Assembly (NCBI RefSeq): GCF_037975215.1
Contig: NZ_CP150239.1
Location: 1,712,001 to 1,776,000, forward strand
Reading direction: 5' to 3'
Length of the DNA: 64,000 bases
DNA from: Solibacillus sp. FSL R5-0449
Lineage (GTDB): Bacteria > Bacillota > Bacilli > Bacillales_A > Planococcaceae
Shown here: piece after piece, positions 7,809 to 15,918 of the stretch
How the letters are laid out: each line of letters opens with the position of its first letter
Numbering within the stretch: position 1 is the stretch's first letter
The notes under the pieces: generated by a model
Databases searched by the model: none
Seen by the model: the letters and a program-made list of their open reading frames with translations, nothing else
What the model was told of the DNA's origin: nothing
Made by a program: the position numbers and the translations under genes

Positions 7809-9494
7809 TTAGGTAATCGTATTTTTATAAATGTCGAGTAGTTCATGCAATTGCTTTTTCTTTTTTTCATCAGCCTTTAATTGATCCAGTTTTTCTATAT
7901 ATTGTGTAATGGAATAACGGGAAAGGACCGGTAAATCAAACGTTTGCACAAGCAGATCAAAGAATATTTGCTGTTCATCCGACAAATAGATCGTAAGCGG
8001 GTAATCCTCAGTGAAAACATATTGTCCTTTAGTATTTCTACCGATTTGTGGTGCATAATCCGGTAATGAAAATGATAATTCAGGTTGCGGCACCAGTGCC
8101 TCAACAATTTCCCCGTCATTCATCGACCACATTTTGTCAAATTTATATTCCCATGTGAAGTTTGCAGCCATTCGGTAACGCGCTTCGGTCCAGCCTTTAT
8201 TGTACCGACGATTTGTATCAAGCCCGATATTTTGTTCTTTCATTCGTTTTAAAAGTAATTTATACTCTTCCTTCACTAACAAATAATCATCGATATATGC
8301 AGATAATGAAATATCCAAATTCTTCAGTTGGTCATCCATATATTTTTTAAAATAAGGATTTTCCATTTGCTCTGTTAGAGACTTATCAAGCTGTTCACGT
8401 GCTTTAAGACGCGCTGTTTCATCTATTTCTATATCGAAATCCTGCTTCAAATAATTAAATAATCCATAGATCTCCCCTACTTCTTCATTTGCCATTCGAT
8501 AAGCAAACGATTTATTAGGAATATTTTCATCCAAGTGATAATTTTCATATTCAAACAACTGTAATGTAATACCCTTATGCTTCCGCAGCTTGCTGGGATC
8601 AAATGAAGGTATTTCATTGTAGTGATAATGTAACTCTCCACCTAGTTCCCAATCTATGCTCCGCTCCGCGATTTCAAAGAGTTTCAGTAAATCATTCACA
8701 ACTGCCGGATCTTCATTTCCTGCAGCTGTTTCTTGCTCAATTGCATTTTGATACTGTTTGAAATTATACCTTGCCAATTCCTGAAAGTTGTTCTTTTTTT
8801 CTATCAAGTAAATCAAACGGGTTTGTTCTTCTGTTAACCGATGCCGGTCAAAATCTTCTGAAGCGAGAATAATTTCTCCAGCCTGATTTTTAGCGAAATC
8901 TAGATAATAAGTAGAAACTGTAAAAGGCAAATCTAAATCAGTCCCAGTAGGATCAATATGAATAAATTCACTTACAGCTAAATATTCCTGATAATCAAAA
9001 GATATTCCCAACTTCTTTGCATACCAGTCTTCCTGATCGCCTTTTGGATAAATTGTACCCGAATCAAACATATTCCTTTCTAAAATTTCATGTTCTTTAT
9101 TAACGAGTAAATACTCCTCGATATAGTCCTGCTTGGTAATTTCAAGCTCTTGGAACATCTTCTCAAAATATTGTTTTAATAGTGGATTTTGCATATCATA
9201 TGTAACTTGCTCATCTAAAATTTTCAGCTGTAATTGGCGCTTTTCATCGCTTAACGTAGTATTTTGCTGTTGTAAATAATCGATCAGTGCATATTTAGAG
9301 ATCGCTTCACTTAGTGCAGAAGACTTTACCGCTTCTTTTGATCGTATATTTCCATCTCGGTAGAATTTCTCATATTGATTAATTTTTAAATATGTCTCGA
9401 ATAGGGGTTTTTTATTATCTTGACTTTCCGCAAGAACGTTCACTTGTTCATCGGTTTCTTTACTTTGCTTTTTCTCATAAAACGTTGCAAACAA
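7809..9494 (-). CDS. Membrane-anchored protein of unknown function with internal duplication
   Basis: I do not recognise a named family. The conventional ORF starts at TTG 9494 (561 residues), but that codon has no RBS and sits inside a hydrophobic stretch. The frame continues upstream through a perfect membrane anchor (RILTWGIIIILILAGLF) to an ATT at 9581 that lies about 6 bases after GGAAGG, giving about 590 residues; I think ATT is the real start. Two halves are homologous: residues near 110-160 (LLKQYFEKMFQELEI...EEYLLV) and near 360-410 (YFKKYMDDQLKNLDI...DDYLLV). The rest is charged and helical, facing outward if the anchor is N-in. Confidence 0.6.
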   Translation of the reverse strand: MFATFYEKKQSKETDEQVNVLAESQDNKKPLFETYLKINQYEKFYRDGNIRSKEAVKSSALSEAISKYALIDYLQQQNTTLSDEKRQLQLKILDEQVTYDMQNPLLKQYFEKMFQELEITKQDYIEEYLLVNKEHEILERNMFDSGTIYPKGDQEDWYAKKLGISFDYQEYLAVSEFIHIDPTGTDLDLPFTVSTYYLDFAKNQAGEIILASEDFDRHRLTEEQTRLIYLIEKKNNFQELARYNFKQYQNAIEQETAAGNEDPAVVNDLLKLFEIAERSIDWELGGELHYHYNEIPSFDPSKLRKHKGITLQLFEYENYHLDENIPNKSFAYRMANEEVGEIYGLFNYLKQDFDIEIDETARLKAREQLDKSLTEQMENPYFKKYMDDQLKNLDISLSAYIDDYLLVKEEYKLLLKRMKEQNIGLDTNRRYNKGWTEARYRMAANFTWEYKFDKMWSMNDGEIVEALVPQPELSFSLPDYAPQIGRNTKGQYVFTEDYPLTIYLSDEQQIFFDLLVQTFDLPVLSRYSITQYIEKLDQLKADEKKKKQLHELLDIYKNTIT

Positions 9495-9644
9495 ACCAGC
9501 TAATATTAAAATAATAATAATTCCCCATGTTAATATTCTTTTTTTCTTAATACTTAAACTATGTACTTTTCGTATTGGAATCTCAACCTTCCTTCAGTTT
9601 TCCCTAGATTATATCACTATATGTAAATATTTGTAATGCAAAAG

Positions 9645-9675
9645 AAAAAGCCGCGTAAATGAATACGCAGCTTCG
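9645..9675 (-). terminator. Terminator of the cold-shock gene
   Basis: On the minus strand GCTGCGTA / TACGCGGC then TTTTTCTTTT. Confidence 0.8.
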
Positions 9676-9687
9676 GAATTTGTACAA

Positions 9688-9888
9688 TTATAATTTGATT
9701 ACATTAGATGCTTGTGGTCCGCGGTTGCCATCTACAACTTCGAATTCCACTTGTTGTCCTTCTTCCAATGTTTTGAAACCTTCACCTTGAATTGCAGAGA
9801 AGTGTACGAATACATCGTTTTCTCCTTCTACCTCGATGAAGCCAAAACCTTTTTCTGAGTTAAACCATTTTACTGTACCTTGTTTCAT
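9688..9888 (-). CDS. Cold-shock protein (CspA/CspB family)
   Basis: Single-stranded nucleic-acid-binding RNA chaperone, one cold-shock domain of 66 residues. RNP1 (KGFGFIEV) and RNP2 (VFVHF) are intact, as is the [12 protein letters not shown] start. ATG 9888 is 8 bases after GGAGGT; the preceding TTG is not needed. It is transcribed alone, from a strong promoter through a 139-nt leader that contains a terminator-like hairpin, typical of cold-shock genes controlled after transcription starts. Confidence 0.96.
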   Translation of the reverse strand: MKQGTVKWFNSEKGFGFIEVEGENDVFVHFSAIQGEGFKTLEEGQQVEFEVVDGNRGPQASNVIKL

Positions 9889-9943
9889 CAATAAATACCT
9901 CCAAAAATAAAAGTTAACAATTAAAAAACCAAATAAAAAAACA

Positions 9944-9992
9944 CATATTACAAGAGTACCGATCCACTAACTCGATTACTGTTTGTAATATG
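9944..9992 (-). promoter_or_regulatory. Terminator-like hairpin inside the csp leader
   Basis: Perfect 10-bp inverted repeat CATATTACAA (9944-9953) / TTGTAATATG (9983-9992); in the minus-strand transcript the second arm is followed by TGTTTTTTT, all upstream of the csp RBS. This could act as an attenuator or a thermosensitive structure. Confidence 0.6.
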
Positions 9993-10033
9993 TAAAGCCA
10001 TTGTATTCGGTCAATCTTTCAATTGTTAAATAT

Positions 10034-10062
10034 AGTATATATATCATAATTATGACTGTCAA
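10034..10062 (-). promoter_or_regulatory. sigma-A promoter of csp
   Basis: Minus strand TTGACA (10057-10062), 17 bp, TATACT (10034-10039). Confidence 0.8.
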
Positions 10063-10106
10063 TTACCATTTGGTAAATTAAGCAAATTTTCAATCAAATG
10101 CAGTTA

Positions 10107-10397
10107 TTATTGTGTAATCGCTTCTGGTGTCAAAACAATTATACCGTGATAAATTTGGGCATCGTCATCACACGCTTCACAAAATTCACATTCATCCTCA
10201 GACCAAAATGCATAAAATCGTTCATTTTTATGTGCTTCAAACTCATATTTGTTTCGAAATTGAGTAAGCAAATGATTCAATGCCATTTGGAATTGATGTT
10301 CTGTATCATATTGATCTGTTGATACGATATACTCTTCCCAACCGTCAAATTGCCACCAAGGCTCATAATCCGCCTTCATATAAATAATTTTATACAT
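10107..10397 (-). CDS. DUF1033 family protein
   Basis: Small acidic protein of 96 residues matching the DUF1033 pattern (MYKIIYMKADYEPWWQFDGWE start, then EFCEACDDD). Function unknown. The ATG at 10397 is 8 bases after AAAGGA; the ATG two codons upstream (10403) is too close to it. Monocistronic as far as can be seen. Confidence 0.75.
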   Translation of the reverse strand: MYKIIYMKADYEPWWQFDGWEEYIVSTDQYDTEHQFQMALNHLLTQFRNKYEFEAHKNERFYAFWSEDECEFCEACDDDAQIYHGIIVLTPEAITQ

Positions 10398-10637
10398 ATA
10401 CATTATCCTTTCTTTCTCTATATTTTATACACTTTTGTCTGTGATGTCTAATAATGCTTATTATATTAGGGGAAGAATGGAAATCAAAATAATTGTGCTG
10501 CTTTCCAAATCATTTTACTTTTTAATAGAGCCAAAACTTGTTACGATTAATAAAAAGCCGCCATTTCTATTTCGGTTGAAATATTTGGTATGTAATAATT
10601 AATTCTGTTGATTATTCTGCAATATAGTAAGTAAAAT

Positions 10638-10666
10638 TGAAACTTTTTTACGTTTCATACGTATCA
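10638..10666 (+). promoter_or_regulatory. sigma-W-type ECF promoter of xpaC-yaaN
   Basis: TGAAAC (10638-10643), exactly 16 bp, CGTATC (10660-10665): the sigma-W consensus (TGAAAC-N16-CGTA). It leaves a 5' leader of roughly 20 nt before the RBS. The xpaC and yaaN genes are known sigma-W targets in B. subtilis. Confidence 0.75.
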
Positions 10667-10693
10667 ATAGTATCGAGTAAAGGAGGTATGAAA

Positions 10694-11341
10694 ATGCTTG
10701 GTCCTATAAATTTTCTAACACGGCATCTAATTAATGTATTAGTTTTTTCCACAGCAGTAACACTTACGTTTGTTAATTTTACCGGAATGACAACGATGCT
10801 GGCATTACCTCTTGGAGCAGCAGCATATTTCATCAGCAATAAAGTAACTTACGCTATTCAGAAAACGACACAGAGTAAAAAAATTGGGCTTTCCAAATCG
10901 GAATACAATTTAATCGAAGCACAATTAAAACAGGCCCGTTCACATATTCAGGCATTAAATCAGCAATATGTCCGAGTGCGTTCGGTACGTTCGTTCAAGC
11001 AAATCAATGAAATGCAAAAACTGGCAAAACGCATTATCAATATTGTACAGACAAATCCACACAAATTTTATGCAGTGGAAGATTTCTTCTATGCACACTT
11101 GCCGTCAGCCGTACAGCTGTCCGATAAATACACGTTACTGACAAAAGAGCAGGTGCCTGGTACTGAAGTGCATTTAGCATTGGAAGATACACGCAGAACT
11201 TTAAAAGAACTGCAAATTACGATGGAATCAGATTTGAAAAGTGCTTTATCTTCGGATATCGAAAACTTGAAAATCGAACTCGACTTTGCAAAATTGTCGA
11301 ATGAAAAGCGTAAAGATCGATTAAAAATCGGCGGTGAGTAA
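10694..11341 (+). CDS. xpaC: XpaC-like protein (5-bromo-4-chloroindolyl phosphate hydrolysis family)
   Basis: 215-residue membrane-associated protein: two hydrophobic segments near residues 12-50, then a long helical cytoplasmic part. It belongs to the family named for XpaC's indolyl-phosphate phenotype; the true biochemical role is unclear, with a link to envelope stress. I chose ATG 10694, 7 bases after AAAGGAGG, because the upstream in-frame starts overlap the promoter or the RBS. yaaN follows after 3 bases, the same pair as in B. subtilis. Confidence 0.85.
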   Translation: MLGPINFLTRHLINVLVFSTAVTLTFVNFTGMTTMLALPLGAAAYFISNKVTYAIQKTTQSKKIGLSKSEYNLIEAQLKQARSHIQALNQQYVRVRSVRSFKQINEMQKLAKRIINIVQTNPHKFYAVEDFFYAHLPSAVQLSDKYTLLTKEQVPGTEVHLALEDTRRTLKELQITMESDLKSALSSDIENLKIELDFAKLSNEKRKDRLKIGGE

Positions 11342-11344
11342 CAA

Positions 11345-12457
11345 ATGAATATGACAAATAATCCATTTGATGCCTTTACAGCGAGTGAAAACGTTGACTT
11401 GCAAGTAAGTAAAGAACAATTTGCGGTGAATGTTGCAAACAATGCAGCCTCACCGCTTTTCGCATCATTATCAAATGACATGAAACAACGGGCATTGCAG
11501 CTGGCCCAAAATTTAGAACCAAAAAATTATGAAACCGTTCTGGCATTTGGTTTGCCGGCGCAAGAAGCATTAAAAAAGTTCACGACCCAGATGCTGCAGT
11601 ATATTCAGCGCAAAGATGTACGGAAAGTCGGTGAAGTATTATCCGATTTGATGCAGCATTTGGAGATGATTGACCCGGATGCTTTAATCGAACAGGAAAA
11701 AGGTTTTTTTGCTAAACTGTTCAGTCGTTCCACACAGTCTATTCAAGAAATTATGACCCATTACAATAAGTTGAGTAAACGGATTGACCGCTTAAGTATT
11801 CAACTGGAATATAACCAAAATGCATTATTAAACGATTATCAGTTTTTAAATAAGCTGTATGCGATCAATGAAGATTATTTTCAGGAAATCAATGTTTATA
11901 TTGCAACACTGGAAATAAAAAAACAGCATATGCGCGATGTTGTGTTACCTGCACTTCAAAAAGAAATTGTAGAAGGACAAAATCCATTTAAACAGCATGA
12001 ATTGAAAGATATTGAAATGCAAATCGAATGGATTGACCGCCGTATGTATGACCTGGAACTGTCCCGTGAAGTGGCAATCCAGTATGCCCCGCAAATCCGG
12101 ATGATTCAACAAACAAATCAAATGCTGATCGAAAAAATTCAAAGTTCGATTATGACGACGATTCCTTTATGGCAGTCGCAAATAGCGATGTTATTAAATA
12201 TGAACAATCAGCGTCGAGCAATACGTTCCCAGGAGCGTCTGATGGATGCATCGGAACAATTAATGCGTAAGAACGGCAAAATGCTGGAAGTGTCCAAAAA
12301 AGCGGCAAACCGTCCAGCATTATCCCATAGTGATATTGACCGCTTTAAACAGACCCAAATGCAATTGCTGCACGATATTGAGGATACATTACGGGTGCAC
12401 GTTGAAACAGACGAAAAGCGTCACGCAATCGAACATACAATCTTAGAGCAAAAATAA
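11345..12457 (+). CDS. yaaN: TelA/YaaN family protein (toxic anion resistance)
   Basis: 370-residue soluble, strongly helical coiled-coil protein of the TelA family, named for tellurite resistance; family members often sit in envelope-stress operons. Typical parts are the SRSTQSIQEIMTHYNKLSKRIDRL region and the LDRRMYDLELSREVAIQYAPQIRMIQ-type core (about 225-250). It is the second gene of the sigma-W-type operon with xpaC. Mechanism unknown. Confidence 0.85.
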   Translation: MNMTNNPFDAFTASENVDLQVSKEQFAVNVANNAASPLFASLSNDMKQRALQLAQNLEPKNYETVLAFGLPAQEALKKFTTQMLQYIQRKDVRKVGEVLSDLMQHLEMIDPDALIEQEKGFFAKLFSRSTQSIQEIMTHYNKLSKRIDRLSIQLEYNQNALLNDYQFLNKLYAINEDYFQEINVYIATLEIKKQHMRDVVLPALQKEIVEGQNPFKQHELKDIEMQIEWIDRRMYDLELSREVAIQYAPQIRMIQQTNQMLIEKIQSSIMTTIPLWQSQIAMLLNMNNQRRAIRSQERLMDASEQLMRKNGKMLEVSKKAANRPALSHSDIDRFKQTQMQLLHDIEDTLRVHVETDEKRHAIEHTILEQK

Positions 12458-12503
12458 AAAGGTGTGCGAAAAAGCCATAATGACTTTTCGCACACCTTTT
12501 ATT
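12457..12503. terminator. Bidirectional terminator after yaaN
   Basis: AAAAGGTGTGCGAAAA / TTTTCGCACACCTTTT stem with flanking A and T runs. Confidence 0.9.
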
Positions 12504-12701
12504 TTAAGCGAAGTATTCTTTGTAGAAACCGCCAACTTCACCTGTATTGTCGATGACAAAAATGAACTCTTCTGTTTCGTTTTTCACTTCATACTCTTTA
12601 CCTGCTGTTAAAACATTTGATACTAAATATTTCGATGCATCTGTATGTACGCATTTTACTGTGCGAATTGTCGGAGCATCTTTCCAATTTAAATGTAACA
12701 T
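12504..12701 (-). CDS. Small conserved protein (DUF6501-like)
   Basis: 65-residue protein (MLHLNWKDAPTIRTVKCVHT..., ending IDNTGEVGGFYKEYFA). I recognise the pattern as a small Bacillales family that I believe is DUF6501; function unknown. The RBS GAGGG precedes ATG by 6 bases. Convergent with yaaN. Confidence 0.7.
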   Translation of the reverse strand: MLHLNWKDAPTIRTVKCVHTDASKYLVSNVLTAGKEYEVKNETEEFIFVIDNTGEVGGFYKEYFA

Positions 12702-12902
12702 GTTGTTCCCTCACTTTTATCTATTATCGATACTCTCCTATTTTATATGATTTTCCTGTCAGTGGAAAGCGAGTTGTAGTAAAAATCAACTTTTCTTGTT
12801 TCTAAATGAACTCATTCAAGTTAAACTCCTAAATTTATCGCTGTTTGAGATATTTGATAGAACAACTTTTCCATGTTAAACTCACAAACAGAGGTGGAAA
12901 TA

Positions 12903-12998
12903 ATGGTATTTGGTAGTGTTCCGATGTGGTTTTTCGCGATTGCCATTGCTTTTGCAATTGTATTTATAATAATAAGCGAATGGAATTCACGAAAATAA
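12903..12998 (+). CDS. 31-residue single-span membrane protein
   Basis: ATG 12903 follows GAGGTGG (12891-12897) and encodes 31 residues: MVFGSVPMWFF, one hydrophobic helix, then a short charged tail (SEWNSRK). A strong palindromic terminator begins at the stop codon. Good RBS, single-helix composition and a dedicated terminator support a real gene. Function unknown. Confidence 0.65.
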   Translation: MVFGSVPMWFFAIAIAFAIVFIIISEWNSRK

Positions 12999-13025
12999 GC
13001 TCGCAGTTAACTGCGAGCTTATTGC
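12995..13025. terminator. Bidirectional terminator
   Basis: Palindrome AATAAGCTCGCAGTTA / TAACTGCGAGCTTATT (about 12994-13022), between the small ORF and the convergent transporter operon. Confidence 0.8.
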
Positions 13026-13027
13026 TT

Positions 13028-13762
13028 TTACCGTAATGTTCGTTTCAGGAACTCTTTTGTACGGTCGTGTTTCGGGTTTACGAGCAATTGTTCCGGAGGG
13101 CCTTCTTCAACGATAACCCCTTTATCCATAAATACAATCCGGTCTGATACTTCTTTGGCGAACTCCATTTCATGAGTAACAATCAGCATTGTATTTCCCT
13201 GGTCTGCCAGATGGCGCATTACCTTCAATACTTCCCCTACCATTTCAGGGTCAAGCGCTGATGTCGGTTCATCAAACAGCATTACATCCGGATCCATCGC
13301 TAATGCACGAGCAATGGCAACACGTTGTTTCTGTCCACCGGATAAGTGTTTCGGTTTCGCATTCTTATAGGCACTCATGCCGACAAGCTCCAAATACTTC
13401 ATCGCATTTCGTTCGGCTTCCTCTTTAGAACGCTTCAACACTTTAATTTGACCAACAATACAGTTATTTAGCACATCCAGATTATTGAATAAATTGAACT
13501 GCTGGAATACCATACCTAAATGCGTACGGTACTTTTCAATTTGATGACCGTCATTTAAAATATTCTCACCATTGTAGATGATTTCCCCTGCTGTTGGTGT
13601 TTCCAGTAAATTAATGCAGCGTAACAGTGTCGATTTCCCTGAACCGGAAGATCCGATCAATGTTACGACTTCCCCTTTGTTTACCTGGAAATTAACATCT
13701 TTTAAAACTTCGTGATCACCGAATTTTTTATTTAAATGGTTAATATCAATTACAACTGCCAT
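13028..13762 (-). CDS. Amino-acid (probably lysine) ABC transporter ATPase
   Basis: GlnQ/HisP-type polar amino-acid ATPase, 244 residues: Walker [11 protein letters not shown]-loop, [15 protein letters not shown] signature, Walker [13 protein letters not shown], and the switch His in VTHEME. I chose ATG 13762, one base after the permease stop; the ATG at 13774 overlaps the permease and lacks a spaced RBS. Last gene of the riboswitch-controlled operon SBP-permease-ATPase. Confidence 0.92.
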   Translation of the reverse strand: MAVVIDINHLNKKFGDHEVLKDVNFQVNKGEVVTLIGSSGSGKSTLLRCINLLETPTAGEIIYNGENILNDGHQIEKYRTHLGMVFQQFNLFNNLDVLNNCIVGQIKVLKRSKEEAERNAMKYLELVGMSAYKNAKPKHLSGGQKQRVAIARALAMDPDVMLFDEPTSALDPEMVGEVLKVMRHLADQGNTMLIVTHEMEFAKEVSDRIVFMDKGVIVEEGPPEQLLVNPKHDRTKEFLKRTLR

Positions 13763-13763
13763 C

Positions 13764-14510
13764 TTATTCACCATCCTTATCTAGCTTGTTGCCTGTAATA
13801 AGTTCCACTTTATACGAAGACGGGCCATCCATCTTTTTCTCGAATAATAGTAAGAAACGAGTTACAGTAAATGTCATGATAAAGTATAATACCGTCGCGA
13901 TAAAGAACGCTTCGATGTATTTGTAGTTACTGCCTGCGATCGAATTCGCTGTAAAGAACAGCTCCACTACCGAAATGACACTTAATACAGATGAATCTTT
14001 AATATTCATAACGAACTGATTCCCTGTTGCAGGTAAAATATTGCGCGCTACTTGCGGCAGCACAATATGAATCATTGTTTGCAGGTGATTCATACCAATC
14101 GCCTGTGCAGCTTCAAATTGCCCTTTATCAATCGATACGATACCACCGCGTACATATTCGGCCATATAGGCGCCTGTGTTTAAACTGATGACGATAGAGG
14201 CTGCTAAAAAGCGGTCAATATCGATGCCTAAATAGACAAGACCGTAAAATACGACCATCGCTTGTACCATCATCGGCGTTCCTCTAAAAATTTCCACATA
14301 TGCTGTTAAAATAAAATTAACAACCTTCAATAGTGCTGATTTAATATTTTTTTTACGTTGTGGAATTGTGTGCATAATCCCGATGAAAAATCCGATCAGC
14401 GTTCCGCAAATTGTCCCGATAATTGCCAAGAGCAGTGCTGTCCATGCGCCTCGTACAAATAAATCCCAGTTGTCCGTAAACAAGTTCCATGATGATTCTA
14501 AAAATGCCAT
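13764..14510 (-). CDS. Amino-acid (probably lysine) ABC transporter permease
   Basis: His/Glu/Gln/Arg-type (HisM/GlnP) permease of 248 residues with about five membrane spans. The EAA loop ([23 protein letters not shown]) that docks with the ATPase is clear. The C-terminal tail is charged and cytoplasmic. Translation is tightly linked to the downstream ATPase. Substrate is inferred from the lysine riboswitch at the head of the operon. Confidence 0.92.
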   Translation of the reverse strand: MAFLESSWNLFTDNWDLFVRGAWTALLLAIIGTICGTLIGFFIGIMHTIPQRKKNIKSALLKVVNFILTAYVEIFRGTPMMVQAMVVFYGLVYLGIDIDRFLAASIVISLNTGAYMAEYVRGGIVSIDKGQFEAAQAIGMNHLQTMIHIVLPQVARNILPATGNQFVMNIKDSSVLSVISVVELFFTANSIAGSNYKYIEAFFIATVLYFIMTFTVTRFLLLFEKKMDGPSSYKVELITGNKLDKDGE

Positions 14511-14573
14511 CGCCTTGTCCTCCGTTTCTATCTTTGTTTATATTATTTATGTACGAAATGATCATTTTAATAG

Positions 14574-14612
14574 AAAAAGGTTGTCTTCCGTCTGCCGGCA
14601 AGACAACCTCAT
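14574..14612 (-). terminator. Intercistronic terminator/attenuator between SBP and permease
   Basis: AGGTTGTCTT (14578-14587) / AAGACAACCT (14600-14609) then TTTTTCTATT on the minus strand. Partial termination here would give more binding protein than permease. Confidence 0.75.
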
Positions 14613-14634
14613 TAAAACTGTTAATCCAACACGA

Positions 14635-15471
14635 TTATTGTGCTGCTGGTTGATTTGCAATTGCGTCTTCCATTAATTGTTGACGCTCTTCTTCCGAAAT
14701 TTCAGCTAAAACTTTGTTAATTTGTTCACGTAAATCAGAACCCTTTTTCAAACCTACCGCTACAGCTGTTGACGCTTCATCTGCTTCGAAGTTTGGCTCA
14801 GGTACGATGTATTTAATGTTATTCAGTGCCATCTCAGCAGAGATCCCTTCTGGACGTTCTGAAACATATCCATCAATTGCGCCTGACTGTAATTGTACAC
14901 GCATTGCACCAAAATCAGTTGCCGCTACTTGTTTTTGAACACCTTCGATTTGATCGATTACATCATAGTGTGTTGTCGCTTGCTGACCAGTAATTTTCGC
15001 ACCTGCAAAGTCAGATAATGAAGTTGCATTAGCATATGGGCCGTCTTCTTTTACAACGATGACATAGTCACTTGTATAATAGTTCTCTGTAAAATCAACT
15101 ACTTCCTTACGTTCAGGCATTGGTGACATACCAGCAATTACTAGATCAATGGCACCTGATTGTAGTGATGGAATTAAACCATCCCAGTCTGTCTTAACAA
15201 TTTGAAGTTCCATGTCCAGACCTTCAGCGATTTTCTTCGCGATTTCCACGTCATAGCCTGCTGCGTATTCCTTAGAACCTTTAATTTGAACTCCGCCATT
15301 GGCATCATCTTTTTGTGACCAGTTGAAAGGTGCATACGCTGCTTCCATTCCAATTTTAAGCACTTTTTTGTCGGAATCAGAACCGCCTGTAGTACCTTCT
15401 TCGCTCGAGCCACATGCAGCCAGCAATAGCATTGTCATGGCTGTCAGTAAAATTAATAGTCTCTTTTTCAT
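14635..15471 (-). CDS. Amino-acid (probably lysine) ABC transporter substrate-binding lipoprotein
   Basis: 278-residue extracellular binding protein of the PBP2 amino-acid family. Signal peptide with lipobox LAAC (Cys20), Ser/Gly-rich linker, then the bilobed domain: family motif GYDVEIAKKIAEGL, ligand-contact region GLIPSLQSGAIDLVIAGM and the hinge-proximal VQLQSGAIDGYV. First gene of the operon, behind the lysine riboswitch, which makes lysine the most likely ligand. Confidence 0.92.
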   Translation of the reverse strand: MKKRLLILLTAMTMLLLAACGSSEEGTTGGSDSDKKVLKIGMEAAYAPFNWSQKDDANGGVQIKGSKEYAAGYDVEIAKKIAEGLDMELQIVKTDWDGLIPSLQSGAIDLVIAGMSPMPERKEVVDFTENYYTSDYVIVVKEDGPYANATSLSDFAGAKITGQQATTHYDVIDQIEGVQKQVAATDFGAMRVQLQSGAIDGYVSERPEGISAEMALNNIKYIVPEPNFEADEASTAVAVGLKKGSDLREQINKVLAEISEEERQQLMEDAIANQPAAQ

Positions 15472-15515
15472 AGAAAATCTCTCCTCTTTTGTTAAATTTC
15501 GGACGCATTATATGC

Positions 15516-15551
15516 AAAAAACGACCTAAAAGAAGAACTTTAGGTCGTTTA
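15516..15551 (-). terminator. Riboswitch-controlled terminator
   Basis: AAACGACCTAAA / TTTAGGTCGTTT (arms 15518-15529 and 15539-15550) with a minus-strand T-run, between the aptamer and the SBP start: the expression platform. Confidence 0.85.
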
Positions 15552-15588
15552 AATTATAATTAGCCCGAATCCTCTACAGTTCCCATTT

Positions 15589-15770
15589 TGAGATAGCACA
15601 ACTCAACCATCAGGGATATAGATGATTGAGACAGTTCTGCAATTGTTCACTGCAGACCCAGCATTGTAAAATTGAGCATTTACAACACTTCGGCGATATT
15701 TCCTTCTTTTATATTTCACAGCCAGCTCATGGCTCCATATAAAACTGTTAAGTATCGCGCCTCTACCTCA
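15589..15770 (-). ncRNA. Lysine riboswitch (L box) aptamer
   Basis: On the minus strand P1 is TGAGGTAG (15770-15763) with CTATCTCA (15596-15589). Between them lie the conserved elements of the lysine aptamer: GAGGTAGAGGCGCGA, GGAGCC, GGAAATATCGCCGAAG, and GCTGGGTCTGCAGTG...GCAGAACTGTC. It is followed by a Rho-independent terminator and the ABC operon, so bound lysine should switch transcription off. Identified by pattern, not by a covariance search. Confidence 0.92.
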
Positions 15771-15808
15771 CGAGATTGTGAGGTTTTAATATGAAATTGA
15801 TAAGTTTT

Positions 15809-15837
15809 ATATTACATTATTGCGACATTTCCGTCAA
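15809..15837 (-). promoter_or_regulatory. sigma-A promoter of the riboswitch operon
   Basis: Minus strand TTGACG (15832-15837), 17 bp, TAATAT (15809-15814); leader about 330 nt. Confidence 0.7.
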
Positions 15838-15862
15838 CAATCATTTTTCTGAAATTTTAAGG

Positions 15863-15903
15863 TAAAAAAAGTAAATGCGCAATACATAAAGTATCGCGCA
15901 TTC
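15863..15903 (-). terminator. Terminator of odhAB
   Basis: Minus strand AATGCGCGATAC / GTATTGCGCATT followed by TACTTTTTTT. Confidence 0.8.
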
Positions 15904-15918
15904 GTAGAGAAAATACTA

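Noticed and set aside
10460-10620. 42-codon ORF starting near 10477 (MEIKIIVLLSK...)
   Set aside because: Weak RBS touching the start, no terminator, low-complexity composition.
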